NCBI RefSeq assembly: GCF_039523335.1
Contig: NZ_BAAAFC010000001.1
Span: 1,550,001 to 1,614,000 of the forward strand
Direction of reading: 5' to 3'
Length of the DNA stretch: 64,000 nt
DNA from: Marinobacter szutsaonensis
GTDB taxonomy: Bacteria; Pseudomonadota; Gammaproteobacteria; Pseudomonadales; Oleiphilaceae
Shown here: piece after piece, positions 1 to 11,143 of the stretch
Position numbering within the stretch: the stretch's first letter is position 1
Layout of the letters: every line of letters begins with the position of its first letter
Translations under genes and position numbers: made by a program
Notes under the pieces: model-generated
Seen by the model: only the letters and a program-made list of their open reading frames with translations
Told to the model about the DNA's origin: nothing
The model's database searches: none

Positions 1-1086
1 GGGCAGAATGGAAGCGACCAGCAAACCCATGCGCAACCCCATGCCGGTGAACACCACGCCGACAATGATCAGGACCGACAGCACCAGGCTCCAGGCGAGG
101 TTGTCCAGCCGCTCTTCCACCTTGTCCGGCTGGAAGAACATTTCCCGGATCTCGTAGGGGGCGAAATCCGGGCGTAACTGTTCAATCCGCTCCCGGACCT
201 GTTCACCAAAACGGATAGCATCGGTGGTGCCCTCCTCCATGATCAGGGACACCAGTACCACCCGTTCACCGTCGTACCAGGTTTCAGGTTGACGCGGTTC
301 GGCGGGGCCCCGCCAGACGTCGGCTGCAGCCGCCAGCGGCACCTGGGAACCATCGGGCAGTTCAATCGGCGTTGCGCGGATGGCATCAATATCGGCAAAT
401 TCACTGTTGGGCAGGACCGACAACCGCCGGCCGTCCACCACCACGAAACCGCCGGGGATGGTCTGGTTGCGCCTTGCCAGGGTATCGAGCACCCGGGAGG
501 GAGAGATGCCCAGGCGGAACAAGGCGGCATCATCCAGGGCCAGGGTAATCTGCTCGTCGGCGTCACCGTCCAGTTCAATGCGGGAAACACCGGGAATATC
601 GGCCAGGTTCTGTTTAAGGCGCTCGGCGACATCGGAGAGTTCGGTCACCGAGGGTGAGCCCCCCACAGCCAGAACAATGGCAGGGATATCAATCAGGCGG
701 TCGTCCAGGGCCATCTGGCCCACGTCATCCGGGAAATCCAGTCTCGCCCGCTCCATGGCCTGCCGCACCCGGTCCCAGGCCGGATCGGTATCGTAAATGT
801 GATCTTCCAGCCGCAGCCTGACCAGGGCTACCCCGGTACGGGCCGTGCCCTGGCTGAATTCGACTTCCTCCACCTGGCGCAGCTCATCGGCCAGGGGCTG
901 GAGAACCAGCCGTTCCACCGCCTCCGCACTGGCGCCCGGATAGTTCACCGTAATCAGGCCAGCCCGGTAGGGAAAGGAAGGATCCTCCTGCCGGGGCATG
1001 GTGCTGTAGGCGGCAATCCCGAGCAGGCACAGCATGGTCACCACCATGCCCAGCAGGCGCTGACCGTTCAGCAGCCAGCGGGTCAT
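1..1086 (-). CDS. RND efflux transporter, N-terminal part (runs off the window)
   Basis: This is the first 362 codons of a resistance-nodulation-division inner-membrane pump, which exports drugs or other hydrophobic compounds using the proton gradient together with a periplasmic adaptor. The translation begins MTRWLLNGQRLLGM, giving a first membrane helix over about residues 5-28, followed by a large periplasmic porter loop containing the family motif YPGAS near residue 50. A second hydrophobic stretch begins near residue 340, as expected for helix 2. About two thirds of the protein (family length roughly 1,000-1,050 residues) lies beyond base 1. Its ATG overlaps the adaptor stop codon (ATGA), so the two genes are translationally coupled. 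Substrate cannot be predicted. Confidence 0.9.
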   Translation of the reverse strand, partial: MTRWLLNGQRLLGMVVTMLCLLGIAAYSTMPRQEDPSFPYRAGLITVNYPGASAEAVERLVLQPLADELRQVEEVEFSQGTARTGVALVRLRLEDHIYDTDPAWDRVRQAMERARLDFPDDVGQMALDDRLIDIPAIVLAVGGSPSVTELSDVAERLKQNLADIPGVSRIELDGDADEQITLALDDAALFRLGISPSRVLDTLARRNQTIPGGFVVVDGRRLSVLPNSEFADIDAIRATPIELPDGSQVPLAAAADVWRGPAEPRQPETWYDGERVVLVSLIMEEGTTDAIRFGEQVRERIEQLRPDFAPYEIREMFFQPDKVEERLDNLAWSLVLSVLIIVGVVFTGMGLRMGLLVASILP

Positions 1087-2165
1087 CGCCGGATCTCCAC
1101 GGTATCGCCGTCCGCCAGCCGGGTCATGCCGGCATAGACCACCTGATCGCCCGGTTTCAGTGCGTCGGAGCGGACCGCCACCTGTTCACCGACAATGCGC
1201 TGAACCTGCACCGGTATACGATCGGCCCGGTCATCGCGCACCCGGAATACAGTGGTACCACCGGGATCCCGAAGGACCGACAACAGGGGCACTGTCATTG
1301 CCGGGAGGCTGGTTGGGGTGATACCCACTTCCACCGGCTGCCCCGGCTCCAGGGACGCTTCCGGCAGGCTGACCAGTACCGGGTGGAGTTCACCCCTGAT
1401 CGCACTGCCCTGGGCAATCTCGACCACCGATCCTGTCACCGCAGGCAGACTCCGGTCATGGACCGCCCACACCGGTAACGTTTGCCCGAGGCTCACGTGG
1501 TCCAGCAGATAAGCTGGCACCCGCACTTCCACTTCCCGGCCATTCGGAGAGGACAACCGCATGACCGGCTGGCCGGCAGCCACAAACTCGTCTTTCTCCA
1601 CCAGCAACGCCTCGATCCGGCCGCCGAAAGGCGCCTTCAGGGTGCTCTCCTCCAGCAACCGCATTGCTTCCGCCAGGGAGGCCTCGGCCGTGGCGACACT
1701 GGCTTTCAGGCTGTCCCGCCGGGCGGCAAGCTGTTCCAGTGCCTGCTCCGAGACCACCCCCCGTTCATGCAGGCGGCTGGAACGTTCCCACTCCCGTACC
1801 GCCTGTTGGTACTGAGTCACCAGTTCTTCCAACCGGGCACGGGCCGAATCCGTGGCCGGTTCCAGGGCGGGATTGTAGACGCGGGCCAGCACGTCCCCGG
1901 CCTTCACGCTTTCACCCAGCTCAACGGAGCGCTCCCTGAGGGTACCGCTGACCTGGAAGGTCAGGGTCGCGCGCTGCGCCGCCTGAACGATACCGGAAAA
2001 GCGCAGGGGCAGCTCCTCTTCGAGTCCGCCAGATACCTGTGCGACACGGACGGAAACAGCCGCGGGCTTGGCGTCCGGTGATACATCGCCGGCCTTGCAG
2101 CCCGCCAGCAACAGTGAGAACAGCGCAACGGGAACCATCGCTGCGCCAAGTCGATGTATTTTCAT
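1083..2165 (-). CDS. RND efflux periplasmic adaptor (membrane fusion) lipoprotein
   Basis: A 360-residue membrane fusion protein of the HlyD/AcrA type, linking the RND pump encoded downstream to an outer-membrane channel. The N-terminus has a lipoprotein signal ending in LLAGC (Cys23), so it should be lipid-anchored. The order is a barrel-sandwich half (GTLRERSVELGESVKAGDVL near residue 85), a coiled-coil hairpin rich in Gln, Glu and Ala (about 100-170), the second lipoyl-like half (KAPFGGRIEALLVEKDEF), then a beta-barrel region. The gene is first in the operon and divergent from a TetR gene, suggesting local repression. No outer-membrane channel gene is visible in the window. Confidence 0.9.
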   Translation of the reverse strand: MKIHRLGAAMVPVALFSLLLAGCKAGDVSPDAKPAAVSVRVAQVSGGLEEELPLRFSGIVQAAQRATLTFQVSGTLRERSVELGESVKAGDVLARVYNPALEPATDSARARLEELVTQYQQAVREWERSSRLHERGVVSEQALEQLAARRDSLKASVATAEASLAEAMRLLEESTLKAPFGGRIEALLVEKDEFVAAGQPVMRLSSPNGREVEVRVPAYLLDHVSLGQTLPVWAVHDRSLPAVTGSVVEIAQGSAIRGELHPVLVSLPEASLEPGQPVEVGITPTSLPAMTVPLLSVLRDPGGTTVFRVRDDRADRIPVQVQRIVGEQVAVRSDALKPGDQVVYAGMTRLADGDTVEIRR

Positions 2166-2251
2166 AAACCGATCCTTTCATCCCTGCCTTCGGATAGGAG
2201 CAACCGCATCCGTGGATTACCCCACCCAGTTTTCAGACATCATGTCATTCT

Positions 2252-2280
2252 TTGACAAATTGTCAATAATCGGTTTTTAT
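2252..2280 (+). promoter_or_regulatory. tetR promoter overlapping a palindromic operator candidate
   Basis: Bases 2252-2266 form a perfect dyad (TTGACAA, one base, TTGTCAA). Its left half supplies a consensus -35 (TTGACA, 2252-2257), with a -10-like TTTTAT at 2275-2280 after a 17-bp spacer. It sits between the divergent efflux adaptor and TetR genes, where a TetR repressor would be expected to bind. The binding itself is inferred. Confidence 0.5.
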
Positions 2281-2329
2281 CGGGTTTCAGGTATCATGAC
2301 CTGGCTGTTTGAACCAACCGGAATACCCC

Positions 2330-2965
2330 ATGAGTGAACCACTGAAATCCCGCCGCGAACGCGAAAAGCAGGCCCGTTACGACGCCATTCTGGACGCCGC
2401 GGAACTGGTGTTTTCCGAAAAGGGATATGACAAGACCTCGATGGATGACATCGCCCGTACCGCCAGCCTGAGCCGGGCCCTGCTGTACGTGTATTTCAAG
2501 GACAAGGCAGCCATCCAGCGAGGGATCATGTTGCGGGCGGGCCAGAGTCTGGTGAGCCGGTTCGAGGAAGCGCGGAAAACTCAAAGCAAGGGGCTGGCCC
2601 AGATCCGCGCCATGGGTGAGGCCTACTACCGGTTCTACCAGGACGAGCCGGATTACTTCTCGGCCCTGACCAAGGCTTCCACCGCCATGGCAGATGCCGA
2701 CGAAATCCAGGCCCACGAGATGCTGTGTTCCAAGAACGAACTGATGGAATTGATGGTAGGAGCCATCGAGCAGGGGCTTGCCGATGGCACCATGAGCCGG
2801 GAACGGATTCGCGATCCTATCGAGACCGCACTCTACCTGCGCGGCGCCCTGCACGGGGTGATCCTGCTGTGCCAGGCGGAAATGGCCGAGGGCACCAGCG
2901 ATTTCTCCGCCGATACCCTCATCCGGCACACCATGGACATGCTGACCTCATCGATCAGCGCGTGA
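2330..2965 (+). CDS. TetR/AcrR family transcriptional regulator
   Basis: A 211-residue TetR-type repressor. The N-terminal DNA-binding domain is clear: an opening helix (ARYDAILDAAELVFSEKGYD) followed by the helix-turn-helix SMDDIARTASLSRALLYVYF. The C-terminal ligand and dimer domain is unspecific and gives no ligand clue. I chose the ATG at 2330 (MSEPLKSRRERE); an upstream in-frame TTG at 2309 would add seven residues that do not resemble the family. It is divergent from the RND adaptor gene with a palindrome between them, so it most likely represses that pump and itself. It converges on astB and is unlikely to belong to the arginine operon. Confidence 0.88.
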   Translation: MSEPLKSRREREKQARYDAILDAAELVFSEKGYDKTSMDDIARTASLSRALLYVYFKDKAAIQRGIMLRAGQSLVSRFEEARKTQSKGLAQIRAMGEAYYRFYQDEPDYFSALTKASTAMADADEIQAHEMLCSKNELMELMVGAIEQGLADGTMSRERIRDPIETALYLRGALHGVILLCQAEMAEGTSDFSADTLIRHTMDMLTSSISA

Positions 2966-2975
2966 GACTAAAAAC

Positions 2976-4316
2976 TCAAAGCTGGAAGTCGTAGATCGAG
3001 CCAAGCCCCAGAATGCCGGTGAGCTCATCCAGCGCCTTGCGCACTTCCTCCAGCAGCATGGGATCGCCCAGATCCTCCTGGGACAGTTCATCCCGGTAGT
3101 GTGCTTCCACCCAGGTCGTCAATCGCTCGTACAACTGGTCTGTGAGAATCACGCCCCGGTTGATCGCCTTCAGTTCATCGTCGGTCAGCACCACTCGCAG
3201 TCTCAGACAGGCCGGACCACCGCCGTTGCGCATGGACTGTTTGACATCGAACACCTCCACCGAGGTGATCGGGCCGCCGGAAGCTACGAGGTTATCCAGG
3301 TACTGGCTGACCGAGGGGATCTCCCGGCATTCTCCCGGGACTGCCAACAACATGCCGTCAGGCGTATTAAGCAGCTGGCTGTTGAACAAATAGGAGGCGA
3401 CGGCATCCTCGAGGGGCACTTCGGCGCTGCTGACACGAACCGCTTCAAGCTCTGCTCCGGAGAGTCGGGAACGGACATCCGCCAGCACCTGATCCTCGTC
3501 CCGGAAAGCCAGCTCGTGGTAGAACAGGGTGTTACCATTGCCCACAGCGATGACGTCATTGTGGAACACGCCGGCATCGATCGCCGCCGGGTTCTGCTGG
3601 GCAAATACCAGGTTCCGGTCCCTGAGGCCATGCAGCCGGGCAATCGCCTGTGACGCTTCCAGGGTCTGCCGCGCGGGGTATTTCACAGGTGCCGGGGCAT
3701 CTTCATTGAAGGCAATCTGGCCGTAGACAAACAGCTCCACCCCGGGCTCGCCATAACCGCTGCACAACCGGGTGTGATTGGCCGCGCCTTCGTCTCCGAA
3801 ATGGCTGACCGAGGGCAACGCCGGGTGATGGGCGAAGTAGCTCTCGTCGGTGAAGATGGCCTTCAGGGCGCGACCGGTCACCTCATGCTCGATGGACCGG
3901 TGAAACTTGGCGCTCAGGTTCGCGGGTGTGAAGTGCACCCGGTGATCGGCGGTATCGGCACTGGGTGAGACCGTTGCGGCGTTTGCGGTCCACATGGGCG
4001 ATGCGGAGGAAACGGCCGCCAGGAGTGCTGGCGCTTCGGCCGCTGCTTTCTTGAGAATGTCCCCATCGGAGCCCGTGAACCCGAGCGCCCGCAGGGTGGG
4101 GAGGTGCGGCCGCTCATGGGGCGGCAGGATGCCCTGCACATAGCCCCGGTCGGCCAGCCGCTTCATCTTCGCCAGACCCTGGAGTGCCGCTTCCTTCGGA
4201 TTGGAGACAGATCTCACATTGGACTTGGAGGCGACATTGCCCCAGGACAACCCTGCGTAGTTGTGCGTGGGTCCCACCAGGCCATCAAAGTTTGCTTCCA
4301 CCGCGTGTTGGCTCAT
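2976..4316 (-). CDS. astB: N-succinylarginine dihydrolase
   Basis: A 446-residue enzyme of the arginine succinyltransferase pathway. It converts N2-succinylarginine to N2-succinylornithine, releasing two ammonia and CO2. The family start ([21 protein letters not shown]) and the body ([24 protein letters not shown]) match AstB over the usual length. It is the last gene of the visible operon, 25 bp downstream of astD. In Pseudomonas the next gene would be aruE (succinylglutamate desuccinylase), but here the operon is followed by a convergent TetR gene, so the final step must be encoded elsewhere. The product is cytoplasmic. Confidence 0.97.
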   Translation of the reverse strand: MSQHAVEANFDGLVGPTHNYAGLSWGNVASKSNVRSVSNPKEAALQGLAKMKRLADRGYVQGILPPHERPHLPTLRALGFTGSDGDILKKAAAEAPALLAAVSSASPMWTANAATVSPSADTADHRVHFTPANLSAKFHRSIEHEVTGRALKAIFTDESYFAHHPALPSVSHFGDEGAANHTRLCSGYGEPGVELFVYGQIAFNEDAPAPVKYPARQTLEASQAIARLHGLRDRNLVFAQQNPAAIDAGVFHNDVIAVGNGNTLFYHELAFRDEDQVLADVRSRLSGAELEAVRVSSAEVPLEDAVASYLFNSQLLNTPDGMLLAVPGECREIPSVSQYLDNLVASGGPITSVEVFDVKQSMRNGGGPACLRLRVVLTDDELKAINRGVILTDQLYERLTTWVEAHYRDELSQEDLGDPMLLEEVRKALDELTGILGLGSIYDFQL

Positions 4317-4341
4317 GCTTTGCTTCCGCTTCCGTCAGTCA

Positions 4342-5859
<1,518 letters not shown>

Positions 5860-6993
5860 TCAGTCCCACGATGAATGGCTGCGGTACTGCTTGATCCTGC
5901 TCTGGGATATTTCATCATTATTTTCACTTTCCCTACGGGAATGAATGGGCCAGAAACCGCCTTCTTTCAAGGGCGCCAGGCGCACCGAATCCCCGGACTG
6001 CACCTGCAGCGCTTCCGCCACCTCCGGTGGCATCCGGACGGTTTCGGGCCCGATGTACTTTGTCGGCAGCGTGGTCACCCGGAAATCCCGGAATGACCGG
6101 TTCGAGACCATCACCCGTTCCATCGGCGGTGCCTCCAGACTGATGGGTTTCCTGGTCACCAGGACGTAGCGATTGACACTTTCCCGGATGGTGCGAATGT
6201 TATGCACAAATGCTTCTACTACCGGGCCACCGTCAAAAATGTCCACCAGGCCATTAAAGTTGAAGCCCTCCGCCTGCAGCATCTTCAACGCGGGCACGGT
6301 GTTCTCGTGCACCCGGCCGATGACTGCACGCGCCGAGTCCGGCAGCATCGGCACATAGATCGGGTACTTGGGCATCAGCTCGGCGATAAAGGATTTGTCG
6401 CCAAGTCCGGAGAGCTTGTCCGCCTCGCTGAATTCCATGTCGAAGAACTTGGCACCAAGCGCATCCCAGAGCGGGCTTTGACCGTTGCTGTCGGACACAC
6501 CCCGCATTTCAGCAAACACCTTCTCGGAAAAATGCTTGCGGAAGTCGTCCAGGTACATGAACCGGCAGCGGGACAGCAGCAGCCCATTACCGCCGCCCTG
6601 GTACTGCTTCGACAGCAGCAGCGAGCAGATTTCACTGGTGTCAGTCATGTCATTGGACAACTGGAGAGTCGGGGTGCGCACGTGCACTCCCAGCTCCCGG
6701 GAGGCATTGACGGTCAGGCTCAGGCGATAGTTATAGAATACCTCGTCCAGCCCGACCCGGGCCTGGATGCCACTGATCCCGACCGCCCTGCCGGTTTCGG
6801 TGTCTTCCAGCGCGAACAGGTACAGGCCCGCCTCGGGCGCACAGCGCTGGTTGAAGGTTTCACGGGCGTGATCGATCTTTCGCTGCAACAACGCCCGGTC
6901 CGCAGGCAGCGTGGTCAGGCCTTTGCCCGCATTCTGGGCCATTGTGTAGAGGTCATCGAGATCGTTCTGTTGTAGCGGCCGGATTACCAGCAT
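5860..6993 (-). CDS. aruG: arginine N-succinyltransferase, beta subunit-like
   Basis: Second of two adjacent AstA-family proteins, which transfer succinyl from succinyl-CoA to arginine. In Pseudomonas the AruF and AruG paralogues form one enzyme. The start at 6993 (MLVIRPLQQNDLDDLYTMA) has an AGGAGG ribosome-binding site about 8 bases upstream; an in-frame start at 7035 would add 14 residues overlapping aruF and lacks one. The protein has 377 residues against about 340 for the family. The excess is a charged 35-residue tail after VRLAPL, which is where AruF ends. The tail may be an extension by stop-codon loss; its function is unknown. Confidence 0.93.
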   Translation of the reverse strand: MLVIRPLQQNDLDDLYTMAQNAGKGLTTLPADRALLQRKIDHARETFNQRCAPEAGLYLFALEDTETGRAVGISGIQARVGLDEVFYNYRLSLTVNASRELGVHVRTPTLQLSNDMTDTSEICSLLLSKQYQGGGNGLLLSRCRFMYLDDFRKHFSEKVFAEMRGVSDSNGQSPLWDALGAKFFDMEFSEADKLSGLGDKSFIAELMPKYPIYVPMLPDSARAVIGRVHENTVPALKMLQAEGFNFNGLVDIFDGGPVVEAFVHNIRTIRESVNRYVLVTRKPISLEAPPMERVMVSNRSFRDFRVTTLPTKYIGPETVRMPPEVAEALQVQSGDSVRLAPLKEGGFWPIHSRRESENNDEISQSRIKQYRSHSSWD

Positions 6994-7021
6994 GGGAAGG
7001 CCTCCTGGTTGCGGCTCCGGT

Positions 7022-8041
7022 TCATAGTGGCGCAATCCTTACGGTGTCACCGGCATTCTTGTTGAGTACTTGCCAGGTGCGGACCGGAACTTTCAGTTTG
7101 TCTTCGAGGGTTTCCGCCACTGGCGTCACGGTGCATCTGAACTGATCGCCCTCTCCTGCCGCGATTAGGCAAGTTTCACCGGCATCCTCGTGGCTGCCAT
7201 GCAATTCCTTGCGGGTGCTGGTGACCAGTGTGCGCAGGCCGTCGGTTCGGGCTTCGAGCACCGGGCCGGCATCAAAGATATCGAGGTAGCAGCCGGCATG
7301 AAAACCTTCCCGCTGCAACAGTTCCAGATTGGGGACGGTGAGCTTGTTCGGCTGCCCCAGGGCTTCCTGCGCCTTGGGGCTGAGCAGAGTCACGTAGATA
7401 GGATTGGGAGGCATCAGTTCGGCGATAAAGGTCTTGCTGAGCGTCCCCGAATACTGGTCCGCGGTCTGGAAATCCATGTTGAAAAAGTGCCGGCCGAGGC
7501 TGTCCCAGAAAGGCACGCTGCCATCGTCTTCCTGTACGCCCTGGATCTCGACCACCATACGGGCGTTGAACCATGCCCTGTGCTCGGCGATAAACATCAG
7601 TCGGGCACGGGACAGCAGTTCGAAGGCATCGGTATTGAGCAGTTCGGGTTTGATGGCGAAGGAGCACAGCAGGCTCTGATCGGTCAGGCCGTGGCTGGGG
7701 TACAGGACTTCGACCCGGCGGGAAACCCCGAGTTCATGGGAGGCGTGGATCAGCGCATCCCGGCGGTAGTTGTAGAATGGCTGGCCATTGCCGGCACGCG
7801 TGTCAATGCCGGCGGTACCGAGGATTTCGCCGGTTTCGGTGTTTTCGAGGACGAAGAGGAATCTTGGGGGTTCTTCTTCGTCGCTGGTTTTGCCGGCGAA
7901 GGAGTGCAGGGAATGGCGGATTTTACTGGCCAGGGCTTCTTTCTGCTTGGGGAGCGTCGAGGACATTCTCGCGCCCTGGGTGCCTGCGATTTCCAGGATC
8001 GGTTCCAGGTCAGCTGGGGTTGCCGGACGGACTAGCCACAT
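7022..8041 (-). CDS. aruF: arginine N-succinyltransferase, alpha subunit-like
   Basis: First of the paired AstA-family succinyltransferases. It begins MWLVRPATPADLEPIL at 8041, preceded by a good ribosome-binding site (AGGAAG). Longer in-frame starts further upstream would read through an intergenic inverted repeat and are rejected. With 339 residues it has normal AstA length and ends at VRIAPL. It retains the family blocks PFYNYR, HELG, LLCSFAI and FWDSLGRHFFNMDF. It is separated from astC upstream by a 29-bp-arm inverted repeat element and lies 28 bases before the aruG start. Together with aruG it should carry out the first step of arginine degradation. Confidence 0.94.
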   Translation of the reverse strand: MWLVRPATPADLEPILEIAGTQGARMSSTLPKQKEALASKIRHSLHSFAGKTSDEEEPPRFLFVLENTETGEILGTAGIDTRAGNGQPFYNYRRDALIHASHELGVSRRVEVLYPSHGLTDQSLLCSFAIKPELLNTDAFELLSRARLMFIAEHRAWFNARMVVEIQGVQEDDGSVPFWDSLGRHFFNMDFQTADQYSGTLSKTFIAELMPPNPIYVTLLSPKAQEALGQPNKLTVPNLELLQREGFHAGCYLDIFDAGPVLEARTDGLRTLVTSTRKELHGSHEDAGETCLIAAGEGDQFRCTVTPVAETLEDKLKVPVRTWQVLNKNAGDTVRIAPL

Positions 8042-8098
8042 AGTTGCTTCCTGTTGTTCTTGATCTGGGCATTCCTTCAGGTTCGGCGATGCCTGACC

Positions 8099-8210
8099 GG
8101 CCGGAGCCCGGTCCCACCTCCCGGGAACCGCTACGAGCACGTCCATGTGCGCTTGTTTCAGGCCATCCCTGGCCTTCAACATTCCCGGGAGGTGGGACCG
8201 GGCTCCGGCC
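8099..8210 (+). repeat. 54-nt-core inverted repeat element, copy A
   Basis: Perfect 29-bp arms (8099-8127 and 8182-8210) enclose a 54-nt core (8128-8181). The core contains two small hairpins, GCACGT/ATGTGC and GGCCA/TGGCC. The same core recurs at 57237-57290 and, reversed, at 12608-12661, with different arm sequences. It starts 10 bases beyond the astC stop codon and precedes aruF, so it would form a strong stem in the aru transcript, possibly separating expression of astC from the downstream genes. Confidence 0.9.
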
Positions 8211-8219
8211 TACTGTGGT

Positions 8220-9443
<1,224 letters not shown>

Positions 9444-9485
9444 TCAGCGGGATCCAAACCTTAAACATAGCAGGCAATGTTTCAG

Positions 9486-9504
9486 ATTCGCACTAGGTAC
9501 GAAT
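9486..9504. promoter_or_regulatory. operator-like dyad upstream of astC
   Basis: The 19-bp stretch has the symmetric pattern ATTCG-n-AC-n3-GT-n-CGAAT, seven matched pairs, located about 52-70 bases upstream of the astC start. Its position suits control of the arginine operon. I do not recognise it as a textbook ArgR box, so the regulator is undefined. Confidence 0.3.
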
Positions 9505-9528
9505 GCGGACAATTTCATAATACGCCAC

Positions 9529-10980
9529 TCAGGGCATAAGAACATCCGGTATGCCGGTGGACGGCAGTTCGATCAGGCGCGGCGAGTTACCGCCTCGCCC
9601 GAGGAGTGTCTTGACCAGCAGTTTGTACGAATCGAGGTCAAAGGTCACGGCCTGGCCGCGCAGGGAGAGGTCGTGCAGTTCGTCTTCGTGGTGGACAGTG
9701 GCGACGTGTATCCAGTTGTAGACCACCAGGATGTCCGTCCGCCCGGTCTTCTCGTTACGCTCGACAATGCCGACCGGCCCCTGCCAGGGCCAGGTTGTCA
9801 GGCGCAGACCATGGAAGGCGATCTGCATCCGCAGGTTGTAGCGAACGACATCCTCCTCCCCTTCACAGGCGCCCTTGCACCGGCCGAGGGTGCGCTGGAA
9901 GCAGGCGCCTTCGTGCTCGGGCTCCAGGCCCAGCAGCTGGTTGCAGAGCTCGTTTTTGGCCGCGATGTCGCTGAGCGCGCGTTCTGCGTCCCGCTTGCTG
10001 CGGAACAGTCCGAAATAGTCCCCGAGCCGGTGCGGTTCGATTGCCCGAACCAGCCGGGCCTGCAGGTAGCCGGTCTCGTTGGTGGTCAGCTCGATGCTAA
10101 CCAGGTTCTTCGCTGCCCGGGAGCGACGGTTGAACATGGGCTTGAGGGTCTTGATCTGCTTCAGCTCGAGTAGCAGTGCCCCCAACTCTCCGGCGGTCTC
10201 CGTCCACTCCACACGCCGCAGGCTTTCCGACATCCGTACGCCACGGCTGGAGTTGTGGTCCCCGGAAAAGTGGGAGGCGACACGTTGGGCAATGTTGGTG
10301 CTCTTGCCCACGTAGAGCAGCACATCGTTCTCACCGTAGAACCGGTACACGCCCGGTACCCGCGGCAACTCATCCATGATGCCCGGCGGCAGGTTCGAGG
10401 GTACGCTGGGCTTCTGCAGCAACTCCCGGATGGCGTTCTCCATGGATTCGGCACCATGCTCGTTCCGGGCATGTTCGAAAAACGCCAACATCGCCGACAC
10501 GTCTCCCATCGCCCGGTGCCGCTGCACCTCCGCGAGGCCATGACGGGCAATCAGCGCATCCATGTTGTGGCGCCGGAATTCCGGATACAGCCTTCTGGAG
10601 AGCTTCACCGTGCATAGCACCCGTGCCGAAAACATCCTGCCCAGCCGCCGGAACTCGGATTTAATGAAGCCGTAATCAAAGCGTGCGTTGTGGGCCACAA
10701 ACACACAGTCTTTCAACTGCGCTTCCAGCTCATCGGCCACCTCCCCGAACAACGGCGCCCGGGCCACCATCTCATTACTGATGCCGGTAAGCCGTTCAAT
10801 AAAGGAGGAAATCCGGGTTTCCGGATTCAGCAGCGTCTGCCACTCCCCGACCACTTCTCCCGACCGCCAGAACCGGATACCAATTTCCGTAATGCGGTCA
10901 TGGGACGAATTGCCCCCGGTGGTTTCGATATCCAGGAAGGCAAAGGTGTTGTCTGCAAGGCATGTACTTTGGGAGGTCAT
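9529..10980 (-). CDS. DnaQ-like 3'-5' exonuclease fused to a GIY-YIG (UvrC-type) nuclease domain
   Basis: A 483-residue two-nuclease protein. Residues about 12-180 form a DEDD exonuclease: FLDIETTGG (D17, E19), HNARFDYGFI and HRAMGDVSAM hold the metal ligands. Residues about 200-285 form a GIY-YIG endonuclease (GVYRFYGENDVLLYVGKS, then RVASHFSG and the glutamate in LLLELKQIKTLKPMFN), as in UvrC and Cho. The C-terminal 190 residues contain CFQRTLGRCKGAC, a possible metal-binding Cys pattern also seen after the GIY-YIG domain of related proteins. The role is probably DNA repair, but the true substrate of this fusion class is not settled. The gene stands alone, divergent from the porin gene. Confidence 0.9.
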   Translation of the reverse strand: MTSQSTCLADNTFAFLDIETTGGNSSHDRITEIGIRFWRSGEVVGEWQTLLNPETRISSFIERLTGISNEMVARAPLFGEVADELEAQLKDCVFVAHNARFDYGFIKSEFRRLGRMFSARVLCTVKLSRRLYPEFRRHNMDALIARHGLAEVQRHRAMGDVSAMLAFFEHARNEHGAESMENAIRELLQKPSVPSNLPPGIMDELPRVPGVYRFYGENDVLLYVGKSTNIAQRVASHFSGDHNSSRGVRMSESLRRVEWTETAGELGALLLELKQIKTLKPMFNRRSRAAKNLVSIELTTNETGYLQARLVRAIEPHRLGDYFGLFRSKRDAERALSDIAAKNELCNQLLGLEPEHEGACFQRTLGRCKGACEGEEDVVRYNLRMQIAFHGLRLTTWPWQGPVGIVERNEKTGRTDILVVYNWIHVATVHHEDELHDLSLRGQAVTFDLDSYKLLVKTLLGRGGNSPRLIELPSTGIPDVLMP

Positions 10981-11045
10981 TGCTCACCATTACGACGAAA
11001 GGTCAACTGCAGATGTCTGTATATCAACGAAAATCGACTATAGAC

Positions 11046-11068
11046 ATTCGTCTAAATAATCGACGAAT
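11046..11068. promoter_or_regulatory. dyad upstream of the porin gene
   Basis: ATTCGTC (11046-11052) and GACGAAT (11062-11068) form a perfect 7-bp dyad around an AT-rich spacer, about 75 bases before the porin start. It could be a regulator site for the porin or for the divergent nuclease gene. No regulator can be named. Confidence 0.3.
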
Positions 11069-11143
11069 TTATTTGAATTGTCATGGATTCGTAACTACCT
11101 TGTTTGTGGGTCCAACAACAACAAATGTGTGGAGACAACAACG

